This document shows positions 27,971-35,777 of a stretch of DNA of 64,000 bases, one piece after another. The position numbers and the translations under genes are program-made. Positions within the stretch are counted from its first letter, which is position 1. Each line of letters starts with the position of its first letter. Origin of the DNA: Deltaproteobacteria bacterium (lineage in GTDB: Bacteria > Desulfobacterota > Syntrophobacteria > Syntrophobacterales > Syntrophobacteraceae); the NCBI GenBank assembly GCA_021780695.1, contig JAJXYD010000001.1, positions 239,506-303,505 on the forward strand, given 5' to 3'. The notes under the pieces were generated by a model. It was given only the letters and a program-made list of their open reading frames with translations. It had not been told where the DNA came from and ran no database searches.

Positions 27971-28591
27971 TCAGGAGGACAGAAGGAGTCCTATGAAGGA
28001 TTTAAGCCTTCCCAAGGCCCTCTCGATGTTGTTTTCCATGGGAATCATCTCCCCCTGGATGCGAGAGGTGAAATCCTTGTCATCGATCTTTGAAAGATTG
28101 GCTCGGAGGTTATTTACCGTTCCCGCAGCCGCCGCCCCAAGCAAGTGTATGGAAACAGCGGCGTCGCAAAGACAGTTTCGATTGCCCTTTTCGATCACCT
28201 CCGCCATAAGGTCCGTGATCTTTGCAAGGGTGCGAAGCGTTTCCAGGGGGACTAAAGCCGCCTGCTTCATTGCCTCCTCGATGCGGTTGGCGCGCTCTTT
28301 GTCACCCGGGCCCATCTTGAAAGCCTCCATAACTGCGCCGTAGGCCTGGGCATCCTCCTCGGCCAGTTCGAGTGAGCGTGATAAAAAGGCCTCCATGGAT
28401 TGGCCAAGCTGTTCCATCTCGCCCCAAACGGCGATGTATTTTTTGTTGCCAAATGTTAGGCGCGCCGTCATGAGGCAGAGGGCGGCGCTAAGGGCGCAGG
28501 TAAGAGCGCAGACGCTGCCGCCCGCGGGGGCTGCGGCGGCCTCGGCCACTTTTTGTACGTATTCTTTTACCGTTAAGTCGGTCAGTCCCAT
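27971..28591 (-). CDS. fchA: Formiminotransferase-cyclodeaminase-like / methenyl-THF cyclohydrolase (FchA family)
   Basis: The 206-residue helical protein shows the family signatures APAGGSVCALTCALSAALCLM at the N-terminus and LEEDAQAYGAVMEAFKM-type and AVSIHLLGAAAAGTVNNLRANL segments later. In anaerobes stand-alone FchA proteins hydrolyse 5,10-methenyl-THF to 10-formyl-THF in one-carbon metabolism, for example of acetogens; formimino-THF deamination is the alternative. The ATG at 28591 has GAGGG eight bases upstream; a GTG three codons earlier is possible. It starts 12 bp after an aminotransferase gene and is surely co-transcribed. Confidence 0.85.
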   Translation of the reverse strand: MGLTDLTVKEYVQKVAEAAAAPAGGSVCALTCALSAALCLMTARLTFGNKKYIAVWGEMEQLGQSMEAFLSRSLELAEEDAQAYGAVMEAFKMGPGDKERANRIEEAMKQAALVPLETLRTLAKITDLMAEVIEKGNRNCLCDAAVSIHLLGAAAAGTVNNLRANLSKIDDKDFTSRIQGEMIPMENNIERALGRLKSFIGLLLSS

Positions 28592-28603
28592 TAACGCCAC
28601 CCT

Positions 28604-29512
28604 CTAAGGCAGATTTGCCATCTCCTTTCGATGTCCGGCTCCAACCGCGCTTCCGGGCAACCGTAGTCTTGCCTTGCCCTGGCCAAAGGAATCCGTATAG
28701 TTTCTGAAAGCCTTCATGATGTTTTTTACCCGCTCTCCGACACAGCCCTTTGCGATCTGCTGCGCATCTATCCGCACAACCGGCATTACCTCCTTGTTAG
28801 AAGCAGTTATAAAGGCTTCCTGCATCTGTCCCACCTCCGAGAGGTACACATCTCTATCCTCCACCTCGTAGAGTTTCCTTGCAAGTTCGGTTATAACGCT
28901 TCGAGTTACCCCGGATAATACGTCCTGGCAGGGAGTAATCAACCGCTCGCCGATAAAACAGAAAAAATTGGTCGTAGCACCCTCCAAAATCCGGCAATCC
29001 CTGTCGACGTATAAAGCCTCAACGGCCCCCTGTCTTTTTGCCGCCTGGGTGGCCAGAACAGCGGATAGGTAACAGGTGCTCTTAGCCGAAGGCATAAACC
29101 GCGCCGCGTCCACAGTGATGACTTTGGCGCCCTCCGTGTAGAGATGGGGGGCCGACTCGGGTTTTTGCGTCACCAGGACCATTAGGATTCCGCGCCCTTC
29201 CGGGTTTAGGCCGTCTGAGCTGATGCCTCCCGAATAGAGGATGCGGATCGCCGATTCCCTGTGGTGGGGATTTCTCGCCACTGTTTCCCTTACGATCGCG
29301 CAGATCTCTTCGTGTGTAAGCCCGATTTGAAGGCCGATCTGTTGTGCCGACTTTTCAAGCCTTTCTACGTGTTCTTCCAAATGAAACGGGCGCTTTGCGT
29401 AGGTGATCAAAAAGTCGAAGACCCCGAAGCCCCGCAGCACGATTATGTCTTTTACGCTGATAAAGCTAGCGTGCTCACTTACAAATTTTCCATCGATATA
29501 GTAGGTGTCCAT
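28604..29512 (-). CDS. Class IV aminotransferase (branched-chain or D-amino acid type)
   Basis: This 302-residue PLP enzyme has the fold-type IV signature: YYIDGKFV start, RGFGVFDFLITY, PLP lysine K144 (MPSAKSTCYLSAVLA), the E-x-x-T-x-N-F motif ILEGATTNFFCF, and SGVTRSVITELA. The class covers branched-chain aminotransferase, D-alanine aminotransferase and aminodeoxychorismate lyase; sequence alone does not decide. Pairing with a folate cyclohydrolase makes an aminodeoxychorismate lyase role conceivable. The ATG at 29512 has GGAG eight bases upstream, and the family's YxDGKFV start lies right behind it. Confidence 0.82.
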   Translation of the reverse strand: MDTYYIDGKFVSEHASFISVKDIIVLRGFGVFDFLITYAKRPFHLEEHVERLEKSAQQIGLQIGLTHEEICAIVRETVARNPHHRESAIRILYSGGISSDGLNPEGRGILMVLVTQKPESAPHLYTEGAKVITVDAARFMPSAKSTCYLSAVLATQAAKRQGAVEALYVDRDCRILEGATTNFFCFIGERLITPCQDVLSGVTRSVITELARKLYEVEDRDVYLSEVGQMQEAFITASNKEVMPVVRIDAQQIAKGCVGERVKNIMKAFRNYTDSFGQGKARLRLPGSAVGAGHRKEMANLP

Positions 29513-29771
29513 CAGGCTCGCTCCATCGTCGCCGGACTGGGAGGGCATCAAAAAAGTGATTGTCTTTAGAGAACAAAATTACCACAACATCCAAGCGATA
29601 TCCAATATTCAATACTCCTAAATAGAACACCCTAACCCTTAAAATACGGGTAATTGCTACTGCCTTAAGTCGTTGAAATCAGATAAATTTATAATTAGTT
29701 AAAGTAGCCCGAAAGGGAAGCGGCTGCCCGTTTCCTCGCCAACTCGAAATTCAAAAAGAAGGCCTTCGAAT

Positions 29772-30122
29772 ATGGCAAGGATACTTTTGGTAGATGACGA
29801 TGAAGAGTTCCTGTCTCTAATTAGGGAATATCTTGGCGCCTGTGGATTTCAATCCGAGGTGGCCGAAAATGTTGCCAAGGCCAGAGCTTGGCTGCAATGT
29901 TCCCAATTTGATGCGGTATTGTCCGATTTCAATATGCCCGGGGAGTCGGGGCTCGATCTGCTTAGCCATGTTTTATCGAGTTATCCGGGGCTCCCATTTA
30001 TCTTGATGAGCGGTTCTGCCGGGTTAGAGATCAGCGCAAGGGAACTGGACCACATGGAATTTATCCCCAAGCCTTTCGAATTTAAAGAGATGGTGAGCGT
30101 TTTGGAAAAAGCCCTCGGCTAA
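29772..30122 (+). CDS. Stand-alone receiver-domain response regulator
   Basis: The 116-residue receiver has the acidic cluster D8-D10, phospho-acceptor D52 (AVLSDFNMPGESG), Ser in the LMSGSAG switch position and the KPF motif near the C-terminus. No output domain is present, so it acts by protein contact or in a phosphorelay. AAGAAGG lies upstream of the ATG. No kinase is adjacent. Confidence 0.88.
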   Translation: MARILLVDDDEEFLSLIREYLGACGFQSEVAENVAKARAWLQCSQFDAVLSDFNMPGESGLDLLSHVLSSYPGLPFILMSGSAGLEISARELDHMEFIPKPFEFKEMVSVLEKALG

Positions 30123-30461
30123 GCGACATCAAATCTTTATACCTGCTTTTCTGTGCCCGCGCCTTTTGTGGGAAGGGCGCAGTCTGCGAATTTTCCTTAT
30201 CATTTTCCAATGAAAGTGCGATACGATAAGGTGACCCAAAGGATGGGGAAGCCGGGGGGCTTTTTGCGCCCGATTTTACATCCTGAAGGGCAGGGGGACG
30301 CCTGTTTTTTGTGGAAAGTAGTCGGAACGGGATTGGGATACTAAGTGAAAATAAAAACTATAACTCTTTTTCTTGTAAAAGTGTAGCTTTTTATATAGAA
30401 AAGAGAACGAAATTCAGACTGCCCTGTTAGTACTGTTCAATACCTAGAAGGAGGAAAAGCC
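30123..30461. other. Gene-free stretch upstream of etfB
   Basis: A weak hairpin (GCGCC/GGCGC, 30159-30180) lies after the receiver gene. An AT-rich segment at 30345-30410 probably carries the etfBA promoter, but no box pair fits well. No coding frame is convincing. Confidence 0.4.
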
Positions 30462-31253
30462 GTGAATGTGGCAGTGCTTTTAAAACAAACTCCGGATACC
30501 GAATCGGTTATCCGCATTGCAAGTGACGGCAAATCGGTCGTTACCGACGATCTTAAATGGGTCGTCAACCCCTATGATGAATTCGCCGTGGAAGCGGCCC
30601 TTCGCCTGAAGGAAAAACACGGGGGAAGCGTTACTGTCATTAGTTGTGGACCTCAAAGAGTGGTGGAATCCATTCGTACGGCCCTGGCCATGGGTGCGGA
30701 TACCGGTGTTCTGATCGACGACCCGGCTCTGGAGGGAAGCGACAGCCTGGGAGTGGCAATGGCTCTGGCCGCTGCGGTAAAGGAGATCAATCCCGACGTT
30801 GTGCTTTGCGGTTCGCGCGCCGTTGACTACGACATGGCCCAGCGTGGCCCGATGGTTGCCGAATTGCTGGGCTGGCCCCACCTCGCCATGGCCGTATCGA
30901 TGGAATCGGACGGGAAAACCGTTACGATCGATCGGCCCATCGAGGGTGGAAAGGTCGTTCTTGAATCGAGCCTGCCCGCAGTGGTTACCTTTGGGGGGTC
31001 TCACGCTGTTTGGAACCCCAGATACGCGTCTTTGCCCGGTATCATGAAAGCCAAGAAAAAGCCTTTGGCCGTCAAAAAACTTGCCGATCTGGGCGTGGAC
31101 GGTTCTCAGGCCGGAACCGCAAGGGTTACCATGACCAGCCTCGAGATGCCCGTTGCAAGAGCGGCCGGAAAGGTCATTGACGGTGGGCTGGATACGGCCG
31201 GAAAGGCAACCGAACTTGTTCGGGCTTTGCATGAAGAAGCTAAAGTGATCTAA
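30462..31253 (+). CDS. etfB: Electron transfer flavoprotein, beta subunit
   Basis: The 263-residue protein begins with VAVLLKQTPDTESVIRI and has the family stretches NPYDEFAVEAALRLKEKHGG and DVVLCGSRAVDYDMAQRGPMVAELL. The later RYASLPGIMKAKKKPLAV fits the C-terminal region that clasps the alpha subunit. EtfBA carries electrons between flavin dehydrogenases and the quinone pool, or takes part in bifurcation in anaerobes. The GTG at 30462 follows a strong AAGGAGG site. etfA follows after 12 bp. No dehydrogenase or EtfQO gene is next to them, so the partner is unknown. Confidence 0.93.
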   Translation: MNVAVLLKQTPDTESVIRIASDGKSVVTDDLKWVVNPYDEFAVEAALRLKEKHGGSVTVISCGPQRVVESIRTALAMGADTGVLIDDPALEGSDSLGVAMALAAAVKEINPDVVLCGSRAVDYDMAQRGPMVAELLGWPHLAMAVSMESDGKTVTIDRPIEGGKVVLESSLPAVVTFGGSHAVWNPRYASLPGIMKAKKKPLAVKKLADLGVDGSQAGTARVTMTSLEMPVARAAGKVIDGGLDTAGKATELVRALHEEAKVI

Positions 31254-31265
31254 GGAGAGTAAAAA

Positions 31266-32255
31266 ATGGGAAAGTGCGTGTGCATTATTGCCGAATTCCG
31301 CCACGGCGCCTTCCGCCGTGTGTCCTATGAAGTGGCAAGCGAGGGTAAAAGACTTGCCGATGCCCTGGGCGTTGGTTTGTGCGCTGTTGCCGTGGGCTCG
31401 GGCGTTGCCGATAAGGCCGCCGAATTGGGCCGCTATGCCGTGGATAAAGTTTTCGCGGTCGATGACCCGAGTCTGGAAAACTACCTGGCTGAGGCTTATG
31501 TGCCTGTCATAGCAAGTGTTTTGGAAGGATGCGATCCCGTGGCGGTGCTTCTTCCTGCTTCGGTTGACGGCAAGGACCTGGCCGCCCGGCTTTCTGCCAG
31601 GCTCAAGGCCGGACTTGCTCAGGACTGCACCCAGACAGTGTGCGAGGGCGGCAAAATCAAGGCCAAAAGGCCGATTTTTGCGGGTAAATGCTACGGTTGG
31701 TGTGAGTGGGCCGATGGAGCCCTTCCTATTATTTCCTGCCGGCCAAACGTTATGGACTGCCTTGCTCCTCTCGAAGACAAAAAGGCCGAGGTCGAAAAAG
31801 TTCAGCCCGCTCTTGTCCAGGCCAGATCCTGTGTCAAGTCGATGGAGCTTGACACTTCGGGAAAGGTCGAACTTACAGAAGCCGAAATCATCGTCTCCGG
31901 CGGTCGCGGCATGAAAGGCCCGGAAAACTACACCATGCTCGAAGATCTGGCGAAGGTCCTGGGGGCTGCTGTCGGGGCCTCTCGTGCAGCCGTCGATTCG
32001 GGGTGGCGGCCCCATGCGGACCAGGTAGGCCAGACCGGAAAGGTCGTAAATCCTAATCTTTACGTCGCCGTTGGAATTTCGGGCGCTATTCAGCACCTCG
32101 CCGGCATGGGGTCATCCAAGTTTATCGTTGCGATCAACAAGGACCCTGAAGCCCCTATTTTCAGTAAGGCCGATTATGGTGTGGTGGAAGACCTTTTTAA
32201 CTTCGTTCCGCTTCTTACCGAAGAGGTCAAAAAGTTAAAGAGTTCTTGTTCCTAG
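31266..32255 (+). CDS. etfA: Electron transfer flavoprotein, alpha subunit
   Basis: This 329-residue protein has the C-terminal FAD domain: VSGGRGMKGPENY, GASRAAVDSGWRPHADQVGQTGK, YVAVGISGAIQHLAGM and the closing INKDPEAPIFSKADYGVVEDL. The N-terminal domain pairs with EtfB. No ferredoxin-like extension is present, which some bifurcating EtfA proteins have. AAGGAG lies upstream of the ATG. A strong terminator follows, so etfBA forms a two-gene unit. Confidence 0.94.
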   Translation: MGKCVCIIAEFRHGAFRRVSYEVASEGKRLADALGVGLCAVAVGSGVADKAAELGRYAVDKVFAVDDPSLENYLAEAYVPVIASVLEGCDPVAVLLPASVDGKDLAARLSARLKAGLAQDCTQTVCEGGKIKAKRPIFAGKCYGWCEWADGALPIISCRPNVMDCLAPLEDKKAEVEKVQPALVQARSCVKSMELDTSGKVELTEAEIIVSGGRGMKGPENYTMLEDLAKVLGAAVGASRAAVDSGWRPHADQVGQTGKVVNPNLYVAVGISGAIQHLAGMGSSKFIVAINKDPEAPIFSKADYGVVEDLFNFVPLLTEEVKKLKSSCS

Positions 32256-32280
32256 GAAATTCTTTCCAGAGGAGCAGGTA

Positions 32281-32328
32281 AAATCCCCTCTTTTCTCCAT
32301 TGTATGTGGAGGGGAGGGGATTTTTTTC
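32281..32328 (+). terminator. Rho-independent terminator after etfA
   Basis: AAATCCCCTC (32281-32290) pairs perfectly with GAGGGGATTT (32314-32323), followed by more T residues. A smaller internal stem can form in the loop. Confidence 0.88.
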
Positions 32329-32386
32329 TTCCCTATTGTCCTGGCTTTTGAGCTTGGATCACCATCTTTGCCGGAAAGGAGAACCA

Positions 32387-33238
32387 GTGAAAAAGGTCTT
32401 TAAAATCGTTCTTGCTATGATCGCTTTTTCCTTGGCCCTTAGCTTGTCGGCGACTGCTGCTCCCGGGGGTCGCATTAGAGTCGGCGGGTCTTTGTCTATG
32501 CTTGGCTGGGTTCGAAAAATCGCCGCGAACTATATGAAGGACCATCCCCGGGTCGAAGTTTCGGTTTATAGACATGTGCCCGGAGACGATGGTGTAAAAA
32601 GGCTGATTGCCGGAGATCTCGATATCGCCATGGCCTCGCGAGAGATTTCTGCCGGCGAAAAAGAACTGGCGAAAGCAAAGGGTCTAAAACTCGATGAACA
32701 TGTGATAGGCTACGGTGCGGTAGTCGTGATTGTCGACAAACAAAATCCTGTTAGTGAACTCTCCGTTGAGCAGCTTAGAAAACTGATGACGGGTAAAATC
32801 GTTAACTGGAAAGAAGTCGGGGGTAGAGACCAGGCCGTTAGGGTTTTTAATATAGACGAAAAATCTCATTCGGGAACTTCTTACTTTATTCAAAACGGTG
32901 TCTTGGGCGGCAAGCCGGTTGTTGCCGGTGCGGTTACTCTGCCTCAGTTTCCGGAGATAGTTAAAAAGGTTGGTGAAACCTCGGGGGCCATGGCTTGCGT
33001 CAGAATGCGCGATCCGTTCCCCGGCGTAAAGACAACAACCAAAATCCTGAAGATCAAAAAAGATGAGGGTTCGCCCTCTGTTAGTCCCTCCCGGGAAACG
33101 ATTTCCGATGGAACCTATCCTTTCCGGCGTCCCTATTATCTCTATACTGTGGTCCCTGCTAACAAGGAAGTCCAAGGCTTTGTCGGTTTTGTAGAAACCC
33201 GGGGATGGGTCCAGCCGCCCTCGCCCAGCGTCTGGTAG
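32387..33238 (+). CDS. PstS-like phosphate-type substrate-binding protein
   Basis: The 283-residue protein has a Sec signal peptide (to about residue 25) and the PBP-like-2 pattern RVGGSLSMLGWVRKIAANYMK, DIAMASREIS, VEQLRKLMTGKIVNWKEVGG, and SGTSYFIQNGV, all typical of PstS-type proteins that bind phosphate in the periplasm. No pstCAB or phoU gene is nearby, so it is an orphan binding protein or acts in sensing. The GTG at 32387 has AAGGAG five bases upstream. It lies 60 bp behind the etfA terminator and has its own hairpin downstream. Confidence 0.85.
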   Translation: MKKVFKIVLAMIAFSLALSLSATAAPGGRIRVGGSLSMLGWVRKIAANYMKDHPRVEVSVYRHVPGDDGVKRLIAGDLDIAMASREISAGEKELAKAKGLKLDEHVIGYGAVVVIVDKQNPVSELSVEQLRKLMTGKIVNWKEVGGRDQAVRVFNIDEKSHSGTSYFIQNGVLGGKPVVAGAVTLPQFPEIVKKVGETSGAMACVRMRDPFPGVKTTTKILKIKKDEGSPSVSPSRETISDGTYPFRRPYYLYTVVPANKEVQGFVGFVETRGWVQPPSPSVW

Positions 33239-33300
33239 TGTTGGTGACCGCTCGCCGCCTCTTCTTTTTTTATAAGTGCGATAATGCTATTGATTGTAAA

Positions 33301-33328
33301 GGCGGGATGCGTTCTATCCCGCCGTTTC
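33301..33328 (+). terminator. Hairpin after the PstS-like gene
   Basis: GGCGGGAT (33301-33308) and ATCCCGCC (33316-33323) form an 8-bp stem with a 7-nt loop, followed by GTTTCC. The U tract is weak. Confidence 0.6.
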
Positions 33329-33389
33329 CATAAAATTTGCCTCACTGCGTTATCTCTTTTGGATTGGAATAAAATTTTGGAGAAAAATC

Positions 33390-34190
33390 TTGCCGGGGTC
33401 CAAAGAGTTTTGTTTTGAAACTATGCGGCTGGAGTCTGGAGTTAGGCTCCATTTTGCCCATGGGGGTAGAGATGGCGCAAATGCCCCTGTTTTCTTTTTG
33501 CACGGCTACGTTGATTCCTGGCGGTCTTTTGAGACGGTCTCGGAGTTTCTACGCCTCCCTGCCAGGATAGTCGTCCCGGACTTGCGTGGGCATGGGGATT
33601 CGGATAAACCTGCTTGCTCTTATGAAATTGAGGATTATGCCCTTGACCTGTTGCTCCTGATGGACGCTCTTAGGGTGGACAAGGTAGACCTCGTGGGCCA
33701 TTCGATGGGCAGCTTTGTCGCGCAGTTTCTCGCAGCCCGATATCCCCAGAGGGTAGGGCGGCTGGTTCTCATCTCTTCGGCCCCCTGCATTTCTGACAAA
33801 ACCGCTCTCCTGGAAATAAAGCCTTCCATAGATGCGCTAAAAGATCCGATACCAAGAAGCTTTGCCGCTCAATTTCAGGCCACTTCCAACCCCGTTTCGG
33901 CTCATTTTATGGATGGGATCGTCTCGCAGACCATGAAAGTCCCCGCCCATGTGTGGCGCTGCGCCCTCTCGGGGCTTCTCCAGTTCGATCATGGCCCGCT
34001 CCTTGGCCGAATTACCGCTCAAACGCTACTGGTGTGGGGAAACCAGGACCAACTGGTTTCAAGGCCCGATCAGGAGACACTCCTGTCTCAAATCGCAGGT
34101 TCAAAACTAAAGGAGTTCGACACAGGCCACTCCCCTCACTGGGAAAAACCGGAGGCGATCGCCAGGGTTCTTGAGAAATTTCTCACTTAA
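33390..34190 (+). CDS. Alpha/beta hydrolase
   Basis: The 266-residue hydrolase has an oxyanion motif FFLHGYVDSW, nucleophile S105 in VGHSMGS, acid D220 (WGNQDQLVSR) and H247 (DTGHSPHWEKP), so the triad is complete. The strand VVPDLRGHGDSDKP is typical of esterases and C-C hydrolases of this fold; the substrate is unknown. The start is a TTG at 33390 with GGAG seven bases upstream; ATG at residue 12 is an alternative. It is monocistronic. Confidence 0.85.
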   Translation: MPGSKEFCFETMRLESGVRLHFAHGGRDGANAPVFFLHGYVDSWRSFETVSEFLRLPARIVVPDLRGHGDSDKPACSYEIEDYALDLLLLMDALRVDKVDLVGHSMGSFVAQFLAARYPQRVGRLVLISSAPCISDKTALLEIKPSIDALKDPIPRSFAAQFQATSNPVSAHFMDGIVSQTMKVPAHVWRCALSGLLQFDHGPLLGRITAQTLLVWGNQDQLVSRPDQETLLSQIAGSKLKEFDTGHSPHWEKPEAIARVLEKFLT

Positions 34191-34488
34191 ATGGCAAACA
34201 GGGGTTCTGCTGAGGTTTTAGATGCTTTTTAGGACCCGCCCGGCCGGGCTCGCTCCATATTCCTTAATATCACGTTTTTTCTATCTTTTTTACATCCTTC
34301 ACGCGGCATGGATTATATTAAAAATATAAAGATCCCCTCGAAGGTTTCGTTTTTTTGGAACTGGGGATAGCATTCCAGGCTGGTTAAGGAGTTAAAGGCG
34401 TGCTCAAGCGCGTACGCGCCAGTCCGGGGGCGAGTGGGAAAGAGACTGCTGACGGCGTGTAATCCCGTTTTTCATACCTGATAAAAAG
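34191..34488. other. Gene-free stretch with possible structured RNA
   Basis: No coding frame is visible. A TTTACA box and a TATATT box 19 bp apart lie near 34290-34320, followed by about 170 bases with several possible stems, for example ATCCCC/GGGGAT and ACGCGCC/GGCGTGT, before the terminator at 34489. This could be a small RNA gene on the plus strand, but the terminator also serves flgM from the other side. Confidence 0.3.
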
Positions 34489-34536
34489 CTCAGGCCCAGG
34501 ATGTGTCAAAAACTTTACCCTGGGCCTTTTTTGAGC
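34489..34536. terminator. Bidirectional terminator downstream of flgM
   Basis: AGGCCCAGG and CCTGGGCCT enclose a loop; T runs follow on both strands (TTTTTT on plus, CTTTTTAT on minus). It ends the flgM operon and possibly a plus-strand RNA. Confidence 0.85.
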
Positions 34537-34554
34537 GGTGTCAATAAAATGTCC

Positions 34555-34848
34555 TTACAGTATTTCGTTTAGCATCCTCCCGGCAACCTCTCCGGCATCT
34601 ACCTGGTAGGTCCCGCTGTCCAACTGACTTTGTATCTGTTGGACTTTATCTGTTCGGACGCTATCGGTTCCTAAAATCGACTTCTGCACATTGGCTAGGT
34701 TGGTATAGTTTTGCGAAAGCTGAACTCTATCCGATGATGCAGAGTTGCCAGCAGACGCAGCCTTATCCGATGTGCCTGAATTCCCGGCCGTAGCACCTGA
34801 ATTCTCGATGCCATTCGTGGTATAAGGCGGGATTTTCATAGCGCTCAT
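34555..34848 (-). CDS. flgM: Negative regulator of flagellin synthesis FlgM (anti-sigma-28)
   Basis: The 97-residue protein has a low-complexity N-terminal half and the conserved FlgM C-terminus: SDRVQLSQNYTNLANVQ, then VRTDKVQQIQSQLDSGTYQVDAGEVAGRML. FlgM holds sigma-28 until the hook is complete and is then exported. AAGGA precedes the ATG. Its start overlaps the stop of the upstream DVU0524-like gene by four bases, so translation is coupled. Confidence 0.92.
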   Translation of the reverse strand: MSAMKIPPYTTNGIENSGATAGNSGTSDKAASAGNSASSDRVQLSQNYTNLANVQKSILGTDSVRTDKVQQIQSQLDSGTYQVDAGEVAGRMLNEIL

Positions 34849-35123
34849 TGGTTTCCTTCCGCTGCCGGTCCGTCGCTGTTCGCGTGAAGGCCTCCTGCCG
34901 GCCCGGCTTCGTCATCCTGTTTGGAGTACACATTTTCCAGTACCTGGCTAGTTAGACGATCCATTATAAGTTTTCGTTTACCCTCGCTGGAAATTGATAC
35001 TTTAGTCATTCCGCTATCAGAGTTGCCGGAATCGCCTTGATCCGGGGCCAGAAGCTTGGATTTCTTCAACTGACGAGCGTAGGTGCGTAACACACTTTGA
35101 ACTCGATAGCCCGTGATAACCAT
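34845..35123 (-). CDS. DVU0524-like flagellar-operon protein
   Basis: The 92-residue protein begins MVITGYRVQSVLRTYARQLKK, a pattern I recall from small proteins encoded before flgM in desulfovibrios and relatives, and has KVSISSEGKRKLIMDRLTSQVLENV later. The function is unknown; the constant link with flgM suggests a part in flagellar control or assembly. GGAGG lies nine bases before the ATG at 35123, which rules out the longer in-frame start at 35255. It overlaps flgM by four bases. Confidence 0.75.
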   Translation of the reverse strand: MVITGYRVQSVLRTYARQLKKSKLLAPDQGDSGNSDSGMTKVSISSEGKRKLIMDRLTSQVLENVYSKQDDEAGPAGGLHANSDGPAAEGNQ

Positions 35124-35220
35124 GTCCAAGTTCCTCCTGACATGTAATCGGAAAATAAGACGGATAACTTGAGAAAAAAAGCGGCCTCCAGCGATTGACT
35201 CGCTCTTTTTTACCGTATCT

Positions 35221-35260
35221 CTTTCAATGATGCAAAGTTTCTTTCGATGCGGCAAAGTTG
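35221..35260. repeat. Two tandem 20-bp direct repeats upstream of the flgM operon
   Basis: CTTTCAATGATGCAAAGTTT (35221-35240) is followed directly by CTTTCGATGCGGCAAAGTTG (35241-35260), with four mismatches in twenty. The pair lies about 100 bp before the DVU0524-like start and between divergent genes, a good place for a regulator to bind. Confidence 0.65.
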
Positions 35261-35551
35261 ATTGCGGACTTTGGCTTAATTGCTTAAGTATTTGATAAAT
35301 AAGAGCTTTATTGAGTTATTTGTCCTCTTGCGCCCATGCTTTCCCCTCAAAAAACAGGTTGGCATGGAATTTGATCTATTTATCGGCACGGCAGTCATCC
35401 GGCAAACCGGCCATGGAAAAAGATTGGCCGCAAAAGTGCTGTCCCCGGCATCCCCAGGGTTTTGCCGGCTCTTAAGGTTAGAGAACATCGGAAATTAGAG
35501 CCGTCCGGATAGGCAATTTTTTCCGGCCGGTCTGTAAAAGAGGAGAGTCGT

Positions 35552-35743
35552 TTGGAAAAGGTCAATTGCACGCGATGCGCCCACTATTTCGTTACCTGGA
35601 TCACCAGCAGGCCACATGGGTGCAAGGCATGGAGCATCAAGGCGCCACGGCACCCATACCTGGAAGTCTTCGCTGCCTCCGGGGTCGAATGCCAGCTTTT
35701 TAGTCCCAAACCCGATAGAAATATTACGGGTGGAGGAAATTGA
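35552..35743 (+). CDS. Small Cys-motif protein
   Basis: This 63-residue protein has C6-x2-C9 followed by HYFVTW, GC at residue 24 and a fourth Cys at 47 (SGVECQLFSPKP). The pattern CxxCxHYxxTW...P.GC..........SG..C..F is shared by small proteins in many motile proteobacteria, sometimes mislabelled uracil-DNA glycosylase. A zinc site is likely; the function is unknown. The TTG start at 35552 has GAGGAG six bases upstream. It precedes a diguanylate cyclase by 34 bp. Confidence 0.72.
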   Translation: MEKVNCTRCAHYFVTWITSRPHGCKAWSIKAPRHPYLEVFAASGVECQLFSPKPDRNITGGGN

Positions 35744-35777
35744 CCTAAAGTCCAGTAAACGAAAGGGTTTTGGAGCC

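Noticed and set aside
30480..32096. 538-codon open frame on the minus strand opposite etfBA
   Set aside because: It is the antisense shadow of two strongly supported genes with ribosome-binding sites and family motifs; long antisense frames arise from codon bias.
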